Positions 11,724 to 22,311 of a stretch of DNA of 64,000 bases are shown here, one piece after another. Position numbers and translations under genes: made by a program. The first letter of the stretch is position 1. The number at the start of each line of letters is the position of its first letter. The notes beneath the pieces are model-generated. The model worked only from the letters and a program-made list of their open reading frames with translations, was not told the DNA's origin and did no database searches. Origin of the DNA: Ornithodoros turicata. Lineage: Eukaryota; Arthropoda; Arachnida; Ixodida; Argasidae. The DNA lies in NCBI RefSeq assembly GCF_037126465.1, contig NC_088209.1, positions 6,341,947 through 6,405,946 on the forward strand, in the 5' to 3' direction.

Positions 11724-11970
11724 AGTAGTACTCGGTGCAGGATTAAATCGTCCAAGGATAGATTCGACCATCGCTAAGGTCTGATATCGGAGGATATTTG
11801 GAGCAGGATACTTTCCGCCCAAGGAGGAGCGCGAGCCAAGACCGCCCCCGCGCGTTTCGCGGCCGCGCGTAGAGAGGGGTTTCCTTCTCGCGTTTGAACA
11901 TGCGTGAACATGCAAAATACATCTTATTCCCTTTCCACATCTTTTAATACATCCCCGAGCGGGGAGTTTT
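11724..11970 (+). repeat. Polinton-1 left terminal inverted repeat
   Basis: 247 bp, reverse complement of 24207..24453 with two mismatches seen by eye (one in the AAACGCGAG stretch, one in the GCGGCCGCG stretch). The near-identity suggests a recent insertion, or repair between the ends. Confidence 0.95.
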
Positions 11971-12051
11971 CCTACCGCACTTAACATAGCATACTTTCCT
12001 CCTGAAGACATGCAAGCAATAGACATACACATTTGTACAAGTGAAAAATAT

Positions 12052-12057
12052 TTTATT
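12052..12057 (-). terminator. Candidate polyadenylation signal for polymerase B
   Basis: AATAAA on the minus strand, about 210 bp downstream of the polymerase stop, within a GTACAAGTGAAAAATA-like block. The same block with its AATAAA occurs in both arms of the second Polinton (48350..48355 and its mirror near 55110), so this subterminal part is conserved. Confidence 0.45.
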
Positions 12058-12265
12058 AATGCCAATTAAAGCCAATGATGCTTAGTAATGCCAATTAAAG
12101 CCAATGGTGCTGGGGGGGATTGCCAATTATGTTGCCAATTGTGTTGCCAATCTGTGTGAAGGAGAAAACCCCAGCGGAAAAACCCTTCACACCTGAAACA
12201 GAAGAAACACACAAGAAAACAAAGATGCTACAGGATGCCAATTAAAACATGAGAATGAAACATAC

Positions 12266-15200
12266 TCACACATTTTCTTTCTTGATTTGACAACTTCCAT
12301 AAGGGTATGAATCGATGGCATTGAATTGATAGCGTTTATCATCATAGGGCATGAGAGCAAGCTTGGTATTTTCCAAGGTATACATGCACTGATGTTTGCT
12401 ACATATTGATCTTTGCACATGAGATACCTTTTCACTATTGAACAACACATTTTTGTACACATCATGAAGCAAATGCTTGCGAAGTATATCCTTCTTCACT
12501 CCTTTTGCTCTAGCTATTTGATCATCACCAACCAACTTTATCGAATACATTTTAGCCTTTAGAGCAACTACCTCCTCAATTATACGACCACCAGTCTCAC
12601 ACTTGAATCTAAACAACTTACCCTTATTTTTGTCACTGTACAATGCATGATCTCCAGGATATGATGACAGGTCCAGATGTTCATCTGCAATTTTCTTCAG
12701 TTCACCTTCATAATCGTCAGTCATCAACTCTAGGATAAAACTATCAGTGTCCGTGTACATGGGAATGACTGTACAGGAGAGCTTGCTCTGTAGAGTACAA
12801 TAGAGGAACTCATACATAACATACTTCGAGTGCTCAAGCACGCAGAATCCAATCTGCAATGGGAAGTTACATTTGATAGTTCTTTTTTTCAATTCGTACA
12901 GCACACAATTCTCAGAGAGAATTTCGAAGTGAACACAGTCATTTGAACTGCTGTACCGCTCAGCTTCCTCTAGACTAAAGGCTACCTTAATGTTCCTGAA
13001 ACGAGAAGGATTAAGAAGACTTCTTCCAAAGATACTATTTATAGAGAGCTTCATCAAGCTCTTCTCAAACTCTGTTTGTGCTGCTCTACGACGCTCAATG
13101 TTCATCATGATATATGGTTCAAATATCTTGCTCTGCTTGAATTGTAGTATTTTATGGATCTTGCTCACTTTCATACCCAGTCTATAGTACAACCCCAGCA
13201 AGCGATAGTGCACAACATACCTTGTTTTGTCCATACATGTGAGAAGCAACTTCTCTTGAGCAGATGTCCTGTAATTAAGCTGCTCAATTAGTTGATGTTG
13301 ATACGTTGACAGCCAACTTGAGTCCACCTTCTGCTTGAGCGGCGCCAGCGGGAAATACCGTGTCTTCTCATGCAACTCTGGAGGGTATACTAGATCGCAT
13401 ACATATATATAACCGATAGCTGCATCCTCTGGGTGATTAACAAAATCGATACTCGAGAACTTTTCTTCAGGCACCCATTCGAACCCTCCAACTGGAAGGC
13501 ACTTTGTGAGACAACCACCATACAGAGAATTGGCATCATAGTAGGCCAAATAGCTCGATGGTCTTTCTTCATCGTAATCAGGGCAATCCTTATCCTATCC
13601 TTATTGTTAGCTCGAGCATAGCGTTTCGATTGTTGGCAAATACCTCCACGAATGGAGCCCTCAATCGTACGGTACATTTCTTCATCAGTGAAGAGCCCTA
13701 TTTCCGACGAAGTGTGCTTCAGAGCAGCTTGCCAGCTGAAACCTGGGAAACTCACAAAGCGAAGCACTTCCAACCCATACGTCTTCATGGATAGAAACCT
13801 AAAATGCTGCATTACATCCAACAATAACAGTGTGTCACATAACAAATAAAGGTTGTTGTAATCGGTGAAAGTCCTGCAAGAAAAGTGATTAAATATATCC
13901 TGTGCATAGGCATAGTCATCGTCGCTCACAGGTGTCCTAGTTAGATCATTAAAAAAAGCTTCCTTGGGCGGAAGACTTTCTTCTTTGTACACATCAAAGC
14001 TCTTAATGTAGGAATATGGAAAGACACCTTTCCGAGTCAGACGAAGAAAATCTTCGCCATATACCTGCTTCAGACATTTGAATGCTTGAACACCCTCAGA
14101 AACCATTAAACTGTCAACAAGACAGGACAGTGATTGATTCAAATATTGAGTAGTGTCACGAAAAATGAAATTACCATACTCAAAGTTCCGTATTTTTTCA
14201 CTACTTGTTGCAATAAGTTTGGGTGGTGTTTTCCATTTCATGTCGTGGAAACCACGAAGCAGAGAACTGATGTCATAGGCCAAATTGTGTACCAACACTG
14301 GTATCTTACCTTTATTTGCACAACCAACGTTGCATTGGTTGCACAAAGAGGCCAAAAAGTTTGGGCCATCATACCTACTATGGTCATGATGACAAGTTTT
14401 AGGGTGAGCTTGATCAAAGAGAACACCGCAGTACTCGCACTGAATGGCTGCATTGTGTTTACTCTCTTGCTCAGCTGACAAAATTATAGGTGCTGGTTCG
14501 CTGTTATACATTGCTGCGATGTCGTGTAGAAGCATGAGATATTCTACACACTTGGAACCAGCATCAGGTCCCAAATATACATCTTTTGCAATGATCTGCG
14601 AGTCGTAAGTTCGTACTAGAACTGCACAAAATGAACTCATTACGTGGCGTTGTACGGCATTTTTGACTGCTGTATTAGGGTCCAGAATGGACTCAGTGTC
14701 AAGTCCTATCACATAAGGATAGGCGAACATATTGAAATATTGATTAAATTTTATTATATTTTTGCCCGGTGGTGGGAACTGTAAGCTGACTTCCTTCAAG
14801 TTCCTACACACACGACGATGCCTGATTAGCGAATCATTTGTACAAAATCCACGAGTACACTTCTCGCAGAATACCCGACCGTTACGACTCATCAGAGCAT
14901 TGAAATTTCTGATACCAAAAAAGTGATCATTCACTTCCAACAACTTAACACTATCACAGAATTCCGTTTTTGGTATGCGAGAGGCATGTAATGTCCCATC
15001 TTCATACTTGTAAATAAACACACCAACTTGATTACGATTTTCCGAGAGATATATATCAGAATATGAGACTGGACCCTCAGGCCACCACCTCACACGAGCA
15101 ATAGGATCTGACTCACAATTTTCCAAGTATTTTGTATATGTTTGCCAATTATTTTTACGCCTCTTCTGAGGATGCAACAAAGCCAATGTGTTATATTTAA

Positions 15201-16000
15201 AGCACTTGTGAGGGGCGTTGGGTGGAGAGTCCACATTGGTAATTGTCTTCCATCTTTTTTTCAACTCATCGGGTATAGCTGTTTTACACCCAATGCGCTT
15301 CTTCTTTAATTTAGTGATAGTTACCTCAAGTTCCAAAACATCCCTGGAAACAAACCCACTACCAACTCGTTGATAGTTTTCCAGGTTTTGTGAGAGTTCA
15401 GAAAAGCTCTCATTTAGTGCAATCATTATATCTGAAAGATTATGTATCTCTTGTGATGTTGTTGGTATGTATGCGATGTTAGTTGTGATATTGTCACCTA
15501 CTTCTTTCACCATATGCAAAATTAGTCGCATATAAAATCGGAACGGTATACACTGATCCTGCAACATTCTCACTATATCATGCTGATACAAAAGAACATA
15601 ATCGATCGGATCTTCCACACTGTCATCATGTGGAGAAGCAAACAGCACAAAACATCTATTATGACCACCAAATGCACTCTGAGTTAGAAAGAATGGTAGG
15701 TATGGAACTTCAACGCCGGGGTGGGCACCTCTAATATGTTCTGAGAGCTCTTGTACCTGATCGACATTTGGCTCTGGTGGTAATGGGTTGTTTAATTCGG
15801 CAAAATTGTCATTTTGAATGGCATCTATTGGGGTATCCGAATCAAACAGACCATCATTCAGTAACATATTAAAATCCAATTCCCACTCCGGATGATTCGC
15901 TTCCACACCACCAGCATCAATTTGCAAAGCTTGCTCCCTCTCCTCAATACGTTGTATTAATTGATCAATACCATCATACCCACAAATTCCACAGCGAGGC
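12266..16000 (-). pseudogene. Protein-primed DNA polymerase B, frameshifted
   Basis: Replicative polymerase of the Polinton. The frame from about 16000 to 13595 holds an N-terminal region of unknown role, a zinc-like CxxC/CxxC area (CEYCG and CNQCNVGC), exonuclease motif I GLDTES and exonuclease motif II HNLAYD. The second frame, down to 12266, holds polymerase motif A YYDANSLYG, motif B KLSINSIFG and motif C YTDTDSF, so all catalytic motifs are present across the two frames. The break is at about 13588..13600, where a 5-bp sequence is directly repeated, consistent with a small tandem duplication that shifts the frame. Nothing suggests programmed shifting. The N-terminus is uncertain: the open frame continues to 16275 through a 42-bp repeat, and a possible intron lies at about 16008..16075. 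Family lengths usually exceed 1000 residues, as here when the frames are added. Confidence 0.92.
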
Positions 16001-16099
16001 ACTAAATAAAAAAAAGAAAATGGAAAGGTCTCAGTTATAATATCTGAAGATAAATCAAGAAAAATACTCACTCTCAGCAGGTCTAGTAGGAAACTTTGG

Positions 16100-16225
16100 G
16101 GAGGAGGCAGCACACCAAACAAGCTTTGGTCTCGAACTTGAGCAGGAGGCAGCACACCAAACAAAATTTGGCCTGGAACTTGAGCAGGAGGGTAGCACAC
16201 CAAACAAAATTTGGCAGGCAAAATG
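16100..16225 (-). repeat. 42-bp tandem repeat, three units, upstream of polymerase
   Basis: Three units of 42 bp share GGCAGCACACCAAACAAA and TTGAGCAGGA. Because 42 is divisible by three, all three minus-strand frames stay open, which is why the polymerase frame appears to extend upstream. It could be a 5'-leader repeat or could encode a 14-residue repeat. Confidence 0.7.
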
Positions 16226-16288
16226 AAACAAGCACTGCAACCAGGGCAACAGAACTTGTTGGAGAAACACTGCACGCAATGCTCAAAT

Positions 16289-16597
16289 TTATAGGGTGAA
16301 AATGTTGATGTGGGGGCGGGCTAGAGAAATCCACATGTAGCAAAAGTCTTTGTAGTAAACAACCAATTGCAAACTAAGGAAAAACGCAACCAATAGGGAA
16401 AGTATGCACATCCTCTCCATCGGATTCCTTTTCAACATCCCCCTCACAGTCGACGATGGAAGCGCAGAAGTGCTACGCGGTCTCCGAGGACGATTGTATG
16501 TATAGAAAGTTTTCCCGTTTTTCCCTCTCTCAAAATGTGATTCTTTGTTAAGATTCTGATTGTCTCCTGACGGGGGATCTTCCTCTTGTGAAGACAT
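16289..16597 (-). CDS. Possible small membrane protein of Polinton-1
   Basis: A 102-codon frame from the ATG at 16597. The N-terminal half is polar and basic (NRPRRPRSTSALP). It is followed by one hydrophobic segment LSLLVAFFLSLQLVVYY, a likely single transmembrane helix with the basic side next to it. It lies between the polymerase and the convergent orphan gene. I know no homologue, and no counterpart is visible in the second Polinton. It may be chance. Confidence 0.35.
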   Translation of the reverse strand: MSSQEEDPPSGDNQNLNKESHFERGKNGKTFYTYNRPRRPRSTSALPSSTVRGMLKRNPMERMCILSLLVAFFLSLQLVVYYKDFCYMWISLARPHINIFTL

Positions 16598-16745
16598 TGA
16601 AGCCACCACCCAGAACTTTCTTTATACAATATGATGAGCATCTGCGACGCTGTCGTTGTGGTGGATTGTGGTCATCGAATCCATCTCATTGGCTAGACAA
16701 TAACATCCGACCTTATCTCGGTTGCCATCCAAGCTCGGATCAACC

Positions 16746-17132
16746 ATGAAGCCCAGTGAACGATTTGCTTTGACGGTACAATGGCTGATATACAAGGATT
16801 TGATGAAATTAAACTCCTATCTGAACTGCAACGGACCAGAGGGTGATTTTCGTCTCATTATGCAAATTCTCCCGTTTCCGATGCGGACGAAACGAGGAAA
16901 GATTAGTCGGAGGCTCCAACGCTTCGTCGCCATCAAGTGTGACTTGTTGCGACGGTATCGTCAGGGTGACAATAACTCTCCAACCATACTTAATGCTGGA
17001 CTCAAGCGACCAATAATTCGAAACTTTTACATCCAACACTCGAAATACATCGTGCGTCGCAAGAAAGATGGTTGTCGCAAGGTGTTGAGTCTGGAGGACT
17101 ATCTTAAAGAGGTCTGTACATTGAAGAAATAA
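16746..17132 (+). CDS. Conserved Polinton orphan gene (convergent, small basic protein)
   Basis: The only plus-strand gene of Polinton-1, about 128 residues from the internal ATG at 16746 (an earlier start at 16722 is possible). The protein is basic, with a KLNSYLNCNGPEGDF region, an Arg/Lys-rich middle and NAGLKRPIIRNFYI. The ORF at 52758..53126 in the second Polinton is clearly homologous (KLNKHINCGGPPDDF, NAGFKRPIIRINY), roughly 45% identical by eye. In both, the stop codon overlaps an AATAAA signal. Preservation in a second element that has lost its other core genes indicates selection or a conserved role. Function unknown; basic composition suggests nucleic-acid binding, but that is a guess. 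Confidence 0.75.
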   Translation: MKPSERFALTVQWLIYKDLMKLNSYLNCNGPEGDFRLIMQILPFPMRTKRGKISRRLQRFVAIKCDLLRRYRQGDNNSPTILNAGLKRPIIRNFYIQHSKYIVRRKKDGCRKVLSLEDYLKEVCTLKK

Positions 17133-17148
17133 AATGAGACATTTTTCT

Positions 17149-17583
17149 TTAAATGAGGTATTCCTCTTCAATCATTTTTATTATCTTGAGGTCATTGTGT
17201 ACAAGGTTATTGTCAAATAAGGAAACAATGCTCTTGAGTTGGTAATTCTTACAAAGGCGGGAAGCAAAGAAACAAACAAAAAGTCCACAGTGTGAGCTGT
17301 AAATGCTTTGAATGCATTTCTCGCAATACTGATCAACAGGTAGATCTAGCAGCTCTTCTTCAATCGGTGGTAGACCAAAGCTGTCCACATAGATGTACTT
17401 GTCATTCCTGTCTCTCATGTACAATAGCCAGTGTTCTCCTGGACCATCGTGTGGGTGTGTATTGATAACTATAAACCCTTCTGTCGTTAAACTTGGTACC
17501 ATATCAATTGCGAAGGTCCCACGATACATATTCAAAGTTTCATGGTTCAGAGAAAACAATAATTCCAGATCAAACACATTCAT
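17149..17583 (-). CDS. Adenain-like cysteine protease
   Basis: 144 residues, the usual length for Polinton and adenovirus-type maturation proteases. It cleaves capsid precursors during virion assembly in adenovirus; the same role is inferred here. Catalytic residues are in the expected order: His51 in GEHWLL, Asp67 in VDSFG, Gln92 and Cys99 in SSHCGLFVCFF. The start at 17583 lies two bases after the capsid gene stop, so the two are probably co-expressed. It is convergent with the orphan gene, with only 16 bp between their stops. No break seen. Confidence 0.92.
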   Translation of the reverse strand: MNVFDLELLFSLNHETLNMYRGTFAIDMVPSLTTEGFIVINTHPHDGPGEHWLLYMRDRNDKYIYVDSFGLPPIEEELLDLPVDQYCEKCIQSIYSSHCGLFVCFFASRLCKNYQLKSIVSLFDNNLVHNDLKIIKMIEEEYLI

Positions 17584-17585
17584 GC

Positions 17586-18893
17586 TTAGTCCACTCGAAC
17601 AACAAGATCACCATCGACTGATAAAATCTTGGGTGCTTCACTAATAAGTATAACCGACACTGCGCAAGGTAATGGCTTAGCAAACTTCATTTCAATCCTG
17701 CAATTGCCCTTCCGCAATGGATTAAAGTAGGAACCAAAACTTTCGTCAGCACTCAAGTTCCAATGCATGATAAAGGAATTTTTTTTATATTTTTCATAAC
17801 TCAACTCGACATGTTTTTCATTCAGTTGATACAAGAATTCGTGGTAGCTTGCTCTACCCAGATCATTTTCCCAGTCATGGGATAGTTGCTTCCTGTGTCC
17901 ATCAACTGATAGTGTTACAGAACTAACATCAAAATGTTCGAAACAAAAGGGGCTTGACTTGTAATCACCCTGATAAGCCTCGGTGCGAACTAGACATACA
18001 GTAAGTTGATCAGGAATTCTATCAGGGAATAAGTTTTCAAAGATTGCATCATGAAGGCCTGGCGAAAGCGAGCGGACTTTGCTTTCTAGTCCACGCATGA
18101 TGTAACATGCCGGGGATGATCTAAGGGCTTTCTGGTGTGCAATAAAACTTGAGTTGCTAACTTTGACTTTGCGTGCTACAAGTGCCGCGCTGTGGATTTT
18201 CAATTGATGCTTATGAGTTTCATTGGTGCCAGTTAGCAATCTAAAGCTATCCGTATTATGTAGAGCAGTCACTCGAACCCCCACACCGGGTAACAAAAGC
18301 CTCCCTTGGTTTGTGAGGTCGGTGTTAACTTTCATGACAGTTTCAAATAGTTTTCCCCCACTTGTCCTAGCTATGCGCAACTTTGCATCCCAAGCGACTG
18401 GATCATTTGCTGCATGCTCTCCTGTGTCATATGTATACATTGCACAATCATCTAAAGTCTTCTGCAGATGAGTATTCGTATGAAGTAGGGTATCAATCAT
18501 ACATCGATAGGAGTTCAAACAGTTGCTGCTTGCAAGACGTTGATTCAAGTGAATGGTTACATATTTAAATAAAGCGGCACCCAAGTTGTTGACTGGGAAT
18601 ACAATGTCCTCAGTGATACCATCTGCTCTTCGGGTAATTGGTTCACTCCCGTCCGACCTCAATATCTGCATAGTTATATTAAAATACAGAGATGATAAAT
18701 CGAGATACAAGTCTGAGAGATTTGTTATGTTCCATTCGATCGTCGATTCTCCTCCGCTGATTGTAGAAACAGGATAATAAACTTGCGCCTCGCATGATTC
18801 TATTGAAACTTGGGTCGGAGGTATGTTGAATAACTCACACTCCCCCTTCAAAGCCAGCTGGGATTGTGCGTGTACAACGTTGACCTGCGACAT
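17586..18893 (-). CDS. Probable major capsid protein (F54H12.2-like jelly-roll family)
   Basis: 435 residues, intact. The N-terminal pattern (LALKGECELFNIPPTQVSIE, then a YYPVSTIS stretch and a VNNLGAALFKYVTIHLN stretch) matches the widespread Polinton protein usually annotated as F54H12.2-like, which I take to be the double-jelly-roll major capsid protein. Known Polinton capsid proteins form the icosahedral shell; assembly in the nucleus is inferred. The start at 18893 is the first ATG and is followed by the conserved region. It is directly upstream of the protease. A 700-bp repetitive non-coding stretch precedes it. Confidence 0.8.
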   Translation of the reverse strand: MSQVNVVHAQSQLALKGECELFNIPPTQVSIESCEAQVYYPVSTISGGESTIEWNITNLSDLYLDLSSLYFNITMQILRSDGSEPITRRADGITEDIVFPVNNLGAALFKYVTIHLNQRLASSNCLNSYRCMIDTLLHTNTHLQKTLDDCAMYTYDTGEHAANDPVAWDAKLRIARTSGGKLFETVMKVNTDLTNQGRLLLPGVGVRVTALHNTDSFRLLTGTNETHKHQLKIHSAALVARKVKVSNSSFIAHQKALRSSPACYIMRGLESKVRSLSPGLHDAIFENLFPDRIPDQLTVCLVRTEAYQGDYKSSPFCFEHFDVSSVTLSVDGHRKQLSHDWENDLGRASYHEFLYQLNEKHVELSYEKYKKNSFIMHWNLSADESFGSYFNPLRKGNCRIEMKFAKPLPCAVSVILISEAPKILSVDGDLVVRVD

Positions 18894-18959
18894 CTTTGCA
18901 AATGAAAAGGTACAATGCTTTCCTCATAGCTTTATTTGTTAGCATCTTACCCGAGCAAA

Positions 18960-19640
18960 AAAGACTCTTCCAATCCCCCTTTACCTTTTGACATCGCCCT
19001 CTCAACCCAACCCTACCTGGGCCACCTGTATTTCAGAATGCGATGGCCGTTTCAAAGCATTGTCCACCACACTTTCTACAAGTGAAAGGCGACCCATTGC
19101 TCGACTTCTAACCAGCTTGGATGCTGATGCACACTTTTAACCCCCCACTGACCCGCTGTTTTCAGAATGCGATCCCGTTCACAATTGGAATCATTGTCCT
19201 CCAGTCCCCTTACCATTTGACATTGTCCGCTGGCGAGCATGGTCCGTTTTTGCTAACCACCAGCCATTCCACTCCTCTAACACCCCCGCTGACCCACCGT
19301 TTTCAGAATGCGATCCAGTTCACGATTCGAAGCATTGTCCACATCGTGAAAGGCGACCATGGTCCGTTTTGCTAACCGCCAGTCGATCCACTCCTCTAAC
19401 CACCCGCCGACCACTTTTTTGAATGCGATCCCGTTCACAATTGGAATCATTGTCCTCCAGTCCCCTTTTTACCTTTTGACATCGCCCTCACAAGCCAACC
19501 CTACCTGGGCCACCTGTTTTTTCGGAATGCGATGACCGCTTCGAAACATTGTCCGCCACACTTTCTACAGGTGAAAGAGGGTGACCCATTGTCCCGACTT
19601 CTAACCCCTCTTGGTCGCCATTTTCGGAGTGCGACCCTTT
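18960..19640. repeat. Imperfect tandem/nested repeats between structural genes
   Basis: About 680 bp of C-rich degenerate repeats inside an otherwise gene-dense Polinton. A unit of roughly 150 bp (CCTACCTGGGCCACCTGT through ACTTTCTACA) occurs at both ends, at about 18970..19115 and 19455..19610. Between them lie shorter units with TTTTCAGAATGCGATCC and CCACTCCTCTAAC. No frame is open through it. It may be a promoter or transcription boundary for the capsid gene, or simply an expanded minisatellite. Confidence 0.75.
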
Positions 19641-19661
19641 TCCATAGAAAAACCTTTTTCT

Positions 19662-20054
19662 TTATAAAGAAGAAACATCAATGTATGAAAAAAAAAGTGT
19701 CTTCTTTATTTCATGGTTACAGAGGATTAATCGAAAATGTCTCTTCTCTTCAATCTTTTTCCTTCGATGTCCGCTGCCTGCAATGTCCTTCAAAATCTGT
19801 GTGCCTAATTCATTTGAGCTTGCTCTCAGTGCTTGCTTGATGTTTTGCCCTTCAGATAACTTTTTCGCCAAATTTTTCGCTGCGCTCATCGCAGTACGGG
19901 CTATGTAAGGCTTTGCACGATGCAATAGTGGCAATGCTAGCTTATGCAAAGAACTAAAGAAGGCATTCCCAGATTGAAAAAGAGGTCCTTTGTATGGCAC
20001 TGAATCACCAAGTCCCAATCCATAATGGATCTCCGGCACTTCTTTAAGATACAT
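19662..20054 (-). CDS. Small Polinton structural protein, Gly/basic with amphipathic helix
   Basis: 130 residues. It begins with HYGLGLGDSVPYKGP and an FQSGNAFFSSLHKLALPLL stretch, then a Lys/Ala-rich helix and a GHRRKK cluster. This layout is that of the small Polinton protein often compared with adenovirus minor core/capsid proteins; the specific role is not established. It starts 11 bp inside the end of the upstream structural gene. The last 30 residues after the basic cluster look unlike the family and may be a 3' extension caused by a lost stop. Confidence 0.65.
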   Translation of the reverse strand: MYLKEVPEIHYGLGLGDSVPYKGPLFQSGNAFFSSLHKLALPLLHRAKPYIARTAMSAAKNLAKKLSEGQNIKQALRASSNELGTQILKDIAGSGHRRKKIEEKRHFRLILCNHEIKKTLFFSYIDVSSL

Positions 20055-21330
20055 TTTTGAAGTGTAGAACTAGAGCTGTACGACCTGGTCCTCTAAAATG
20101 AAGTGGACGACCTGTCTCATCATACAACTTAATCGAAATTGACGTGATTTCGTTCTGTAACAGCTTCAAATATTGCACGTTATGGAAGCTGTAATGAATC
20201 TGGGGATCATCTTTATGTAAATATGGGACGAGTTTCAAAATGGGAAACTTTTTTGCACCTATATGAGATGATTCGATAATATCACAATAAATCATGAAAT
20301 TATGAAACAATGGTTTAAGATTGAGTGGTGTGGTTCCGGTGGTGGTGTTTGCAATAGACTGAATTGGTGCGAAACCCAACATATTACTCAAATATTCAGA
20401 AAGATCTATAGTTACTCCATCAAGTGGAGTGAAAGTAAACAGCTGTGTATCTTCATTGTACGTTAGTATAGCATTGCTGCCTATCACACCTCTGATAGCT
20501 TGTAGAAGCGAACGTGGTGTCTCGTAATAATTTGGTGGAATTTGGACTTCTTCCCTTGCAAGTATTACTTTTTCTAGAACAACACTAAAACTGAATGTAA
20601 ATGGATCTCCAATGTATTGTGTTGTATTTTCTAACAGTTTACTGGAGTTTAATTTGAGGAGTCTCTTGAGTTGTTCAGGGATAACAAAGAGACGTGGGAC
20701 CAATAATGTATAGGTATTGTTTTGAAATAGTATCTTTCCATCGATTTCATATCTTTTAAAGAAGCGATTTAGTGTGACAGTGATAGGGCGACCTGGTATG
20801 AATATGATTGGAGCATATTGTGTAATGATAGTCACCTCTTCCTTTAAAAGCATCTTTGAGATAGCTTCCTCTCCCATGTACATGTTCTGACGTGGAACTT
20901 TAGCACCTGCAACTTTCAAACCCTGTATAGTGGACACACCCATGGCTTGTTGCAGTTCTTCATCCAAAAACTTAATAGAACGAATTATTTGAGGTAGTTG
21001 GAATGTGTACCTTCCATCAACATAACCAAATGCGATGTTGAATTCTTTTAAAAAATCTTGCAGCGCGTGTTCCAAAGTCGATATCACAACAACTTCCTTA
21101 CGCAGCTCAATAATGCTTCTGGAAGTAATATGTATAGTAGCATCGTTAGTCCGTGGAACGTTGTAGAATACATTAGAGATGGAAAGTTCATGCAGGCCGA
21201 CTTCATATTCTTCATTCACTTGTAGTGGTGCACTCAGAGTGATTGTAAAGTCATTGAGACTGTTGTTCGGGTGCATATCCATGCAATCATTGGATAGGAG
21301 ATACATGTAAAAATCAGAACTTCGCGACAT
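20044..21330 (-). CDS. Polinton structural protein, possible minor capsid/penton-like
   Basis: 428 residues from the ATG at 21330; a frame extension to 21363 lies inside the integrase and is less likely. The N-terminus (SSDFYMYLLSNDCMD, NSLNDFTITL, EEYEVGLHELSISN) matches the common Polinton protein family with the EVGL+E signature. The exact virion position of that family is uncertain to me; a minor capsid or penton-like role is inferred. The start overlaps the integrase end by 17 bp and its stop overlaps the next gene by 11 bp, typical of compact co-directional Polinton genes. Intact. Confidence 0.75.
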   Translation of the reverse strand: MSRSSDFYMYLLSNDCMDMHPNNSLNDFTITLSAPLQVNEEYEVGLHELSISNVFYNVPRTNDATIHITSRSIIELRKEVVVISTLEHALQDFLKEFNIAFGYVDGRYTFQLPQIIRSIKFLDEELQQAMGVSTIQGLKVAGAKVPRQNMYMGEEAISKMLLKEEVTIITQYAPIIFIPGRPITVTLNRFFKRYEIDGKILFQNNTYTLLVPRLFVIPEQLKRLLKLNSSKLLENTTQYIGDPFTFSFSVVLEKVILAREEVQIPPNYYETPRSLLQAIRGVIGSNAILTYNEDTQLFTFTPLDGVTIDLSEYLSNMLGFAPIQSIANTTTGTTPLNLKPLFHNFMIYCDIIESSHIGAKKFPILKLVPYLHKDDPQIHYSFHNVQYLKLLQNEITSISIKLYDETGRPLHFRGPGRTALVLHFKNVS

Positions 21331-22311
21331 CTTGGGCTGGAACCCAGGAATTAAATGAGTCATCGTAACCTAGCCATTTCACTTTATAATGTGTGACACC
21401 GTTTATTTTCTTTCGACTTACTATGCGTTCAATCGGGTATGGGTCGTCTTGCGATTTCACTACACGTTGCAATTCATTGGCATAGTAAGTTGCATCGTCT
21501 TCGACCCCATCTGGTCCAGCTATGTAAAACACTGGTGGATCCGAGTTCTTGTATCGTGTGATCGTGTAGACAACTAAGGACCAGTGCCCAATGTACCCCT
21601 TGTCAAAAATTGATCTACTTGTGAGTATGCGCACCTGATCACCAATATTCAATGTAATCTTGTTTGGTTTGTTGTCATTTTTACTGTGAAGTCTATTGAA
21701 TAGTTCAATCTCGTTATTTTTATCGACGTCGTTCGGGGCCATCTTGATAGTCGAGTGATATGATGAATTGTAGTCAGCGATGATCTTTGGGAGAACAGCA
21801 ATGTACTTGTGATGGCCTTTACTGGCGAAATAACGATAAAGTCTAGCTTTAATAGTCCTGATCGCCCTCTCAATTAAAGCACATTTGTATATTGATCTAG
21901 AGCTATACATATGTATTGAGTGACGTTTACACCATGCTTTCACATGTTTGTTATAGAACTCTCTCCCTCTATCTACCTGCAGGAGATTTGGATAGACTTT
22001 ATGGCTCCTATACAACTTGATCAATCCTTTCTTCACATCTTCACCACGCTTGGTCTTAATGGGTGTAGCCGTGAGTCGTCTTGATAAGCAGTCTATCACA
22101 ATGAGTATGAAGGAAAATCCTTTATTTTGTTTCTTGTACTGCAGGAATGAAATCAGGTCTGCTTGATGAAGATCGTCGATGTGCAGTGAGATGGTCTTTC
22201 TTCTCTTAAATCTACGTCTTCCTTCTTTGTAAAGTGTGTAGACATCATCTCGCTGTAGTTCTTCGATTGCCTGTTTCTTAGAGATGTTTCCACCTCTGCA
22301 GTATCGGGCAA
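21314..22311 (-). pseudogene. Chromodomain integrase lacking a start
   Basis: Retroviral-type integrase of the Polinton, which inserts the element and makes the 6-bp duplication. Catalytic acidic residues are visible: first Asp at 22157..22159 (HQADLISF), second Asp at 21971..21973 (QVDRGREF) and Glu at 21869..21871 (ALIERAIRT), 33 residues after the second. The C-terminus is a chromodomain (YPIERIVSRKKI, YKVKWLGYDDSFNSW), as in many Polinton integrases, with its aromatic residues kept. Upstream the frame runs into a 15-base C run (G on the coding strand) at 22312..22326 and reaches a stop with no ATG; the usual N-terminal segment is absent or out of frame. It overlaps the downstream structural gene by 17 bp. 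Confidence 0.88.

Noticed and set aside
11743..11940. A 65-codon frame in each Polinton-1 terminal repeat as a gene
   Set aside because: It is the same inverted repeat read twice, lies outside the gene block and has no conserved domain.
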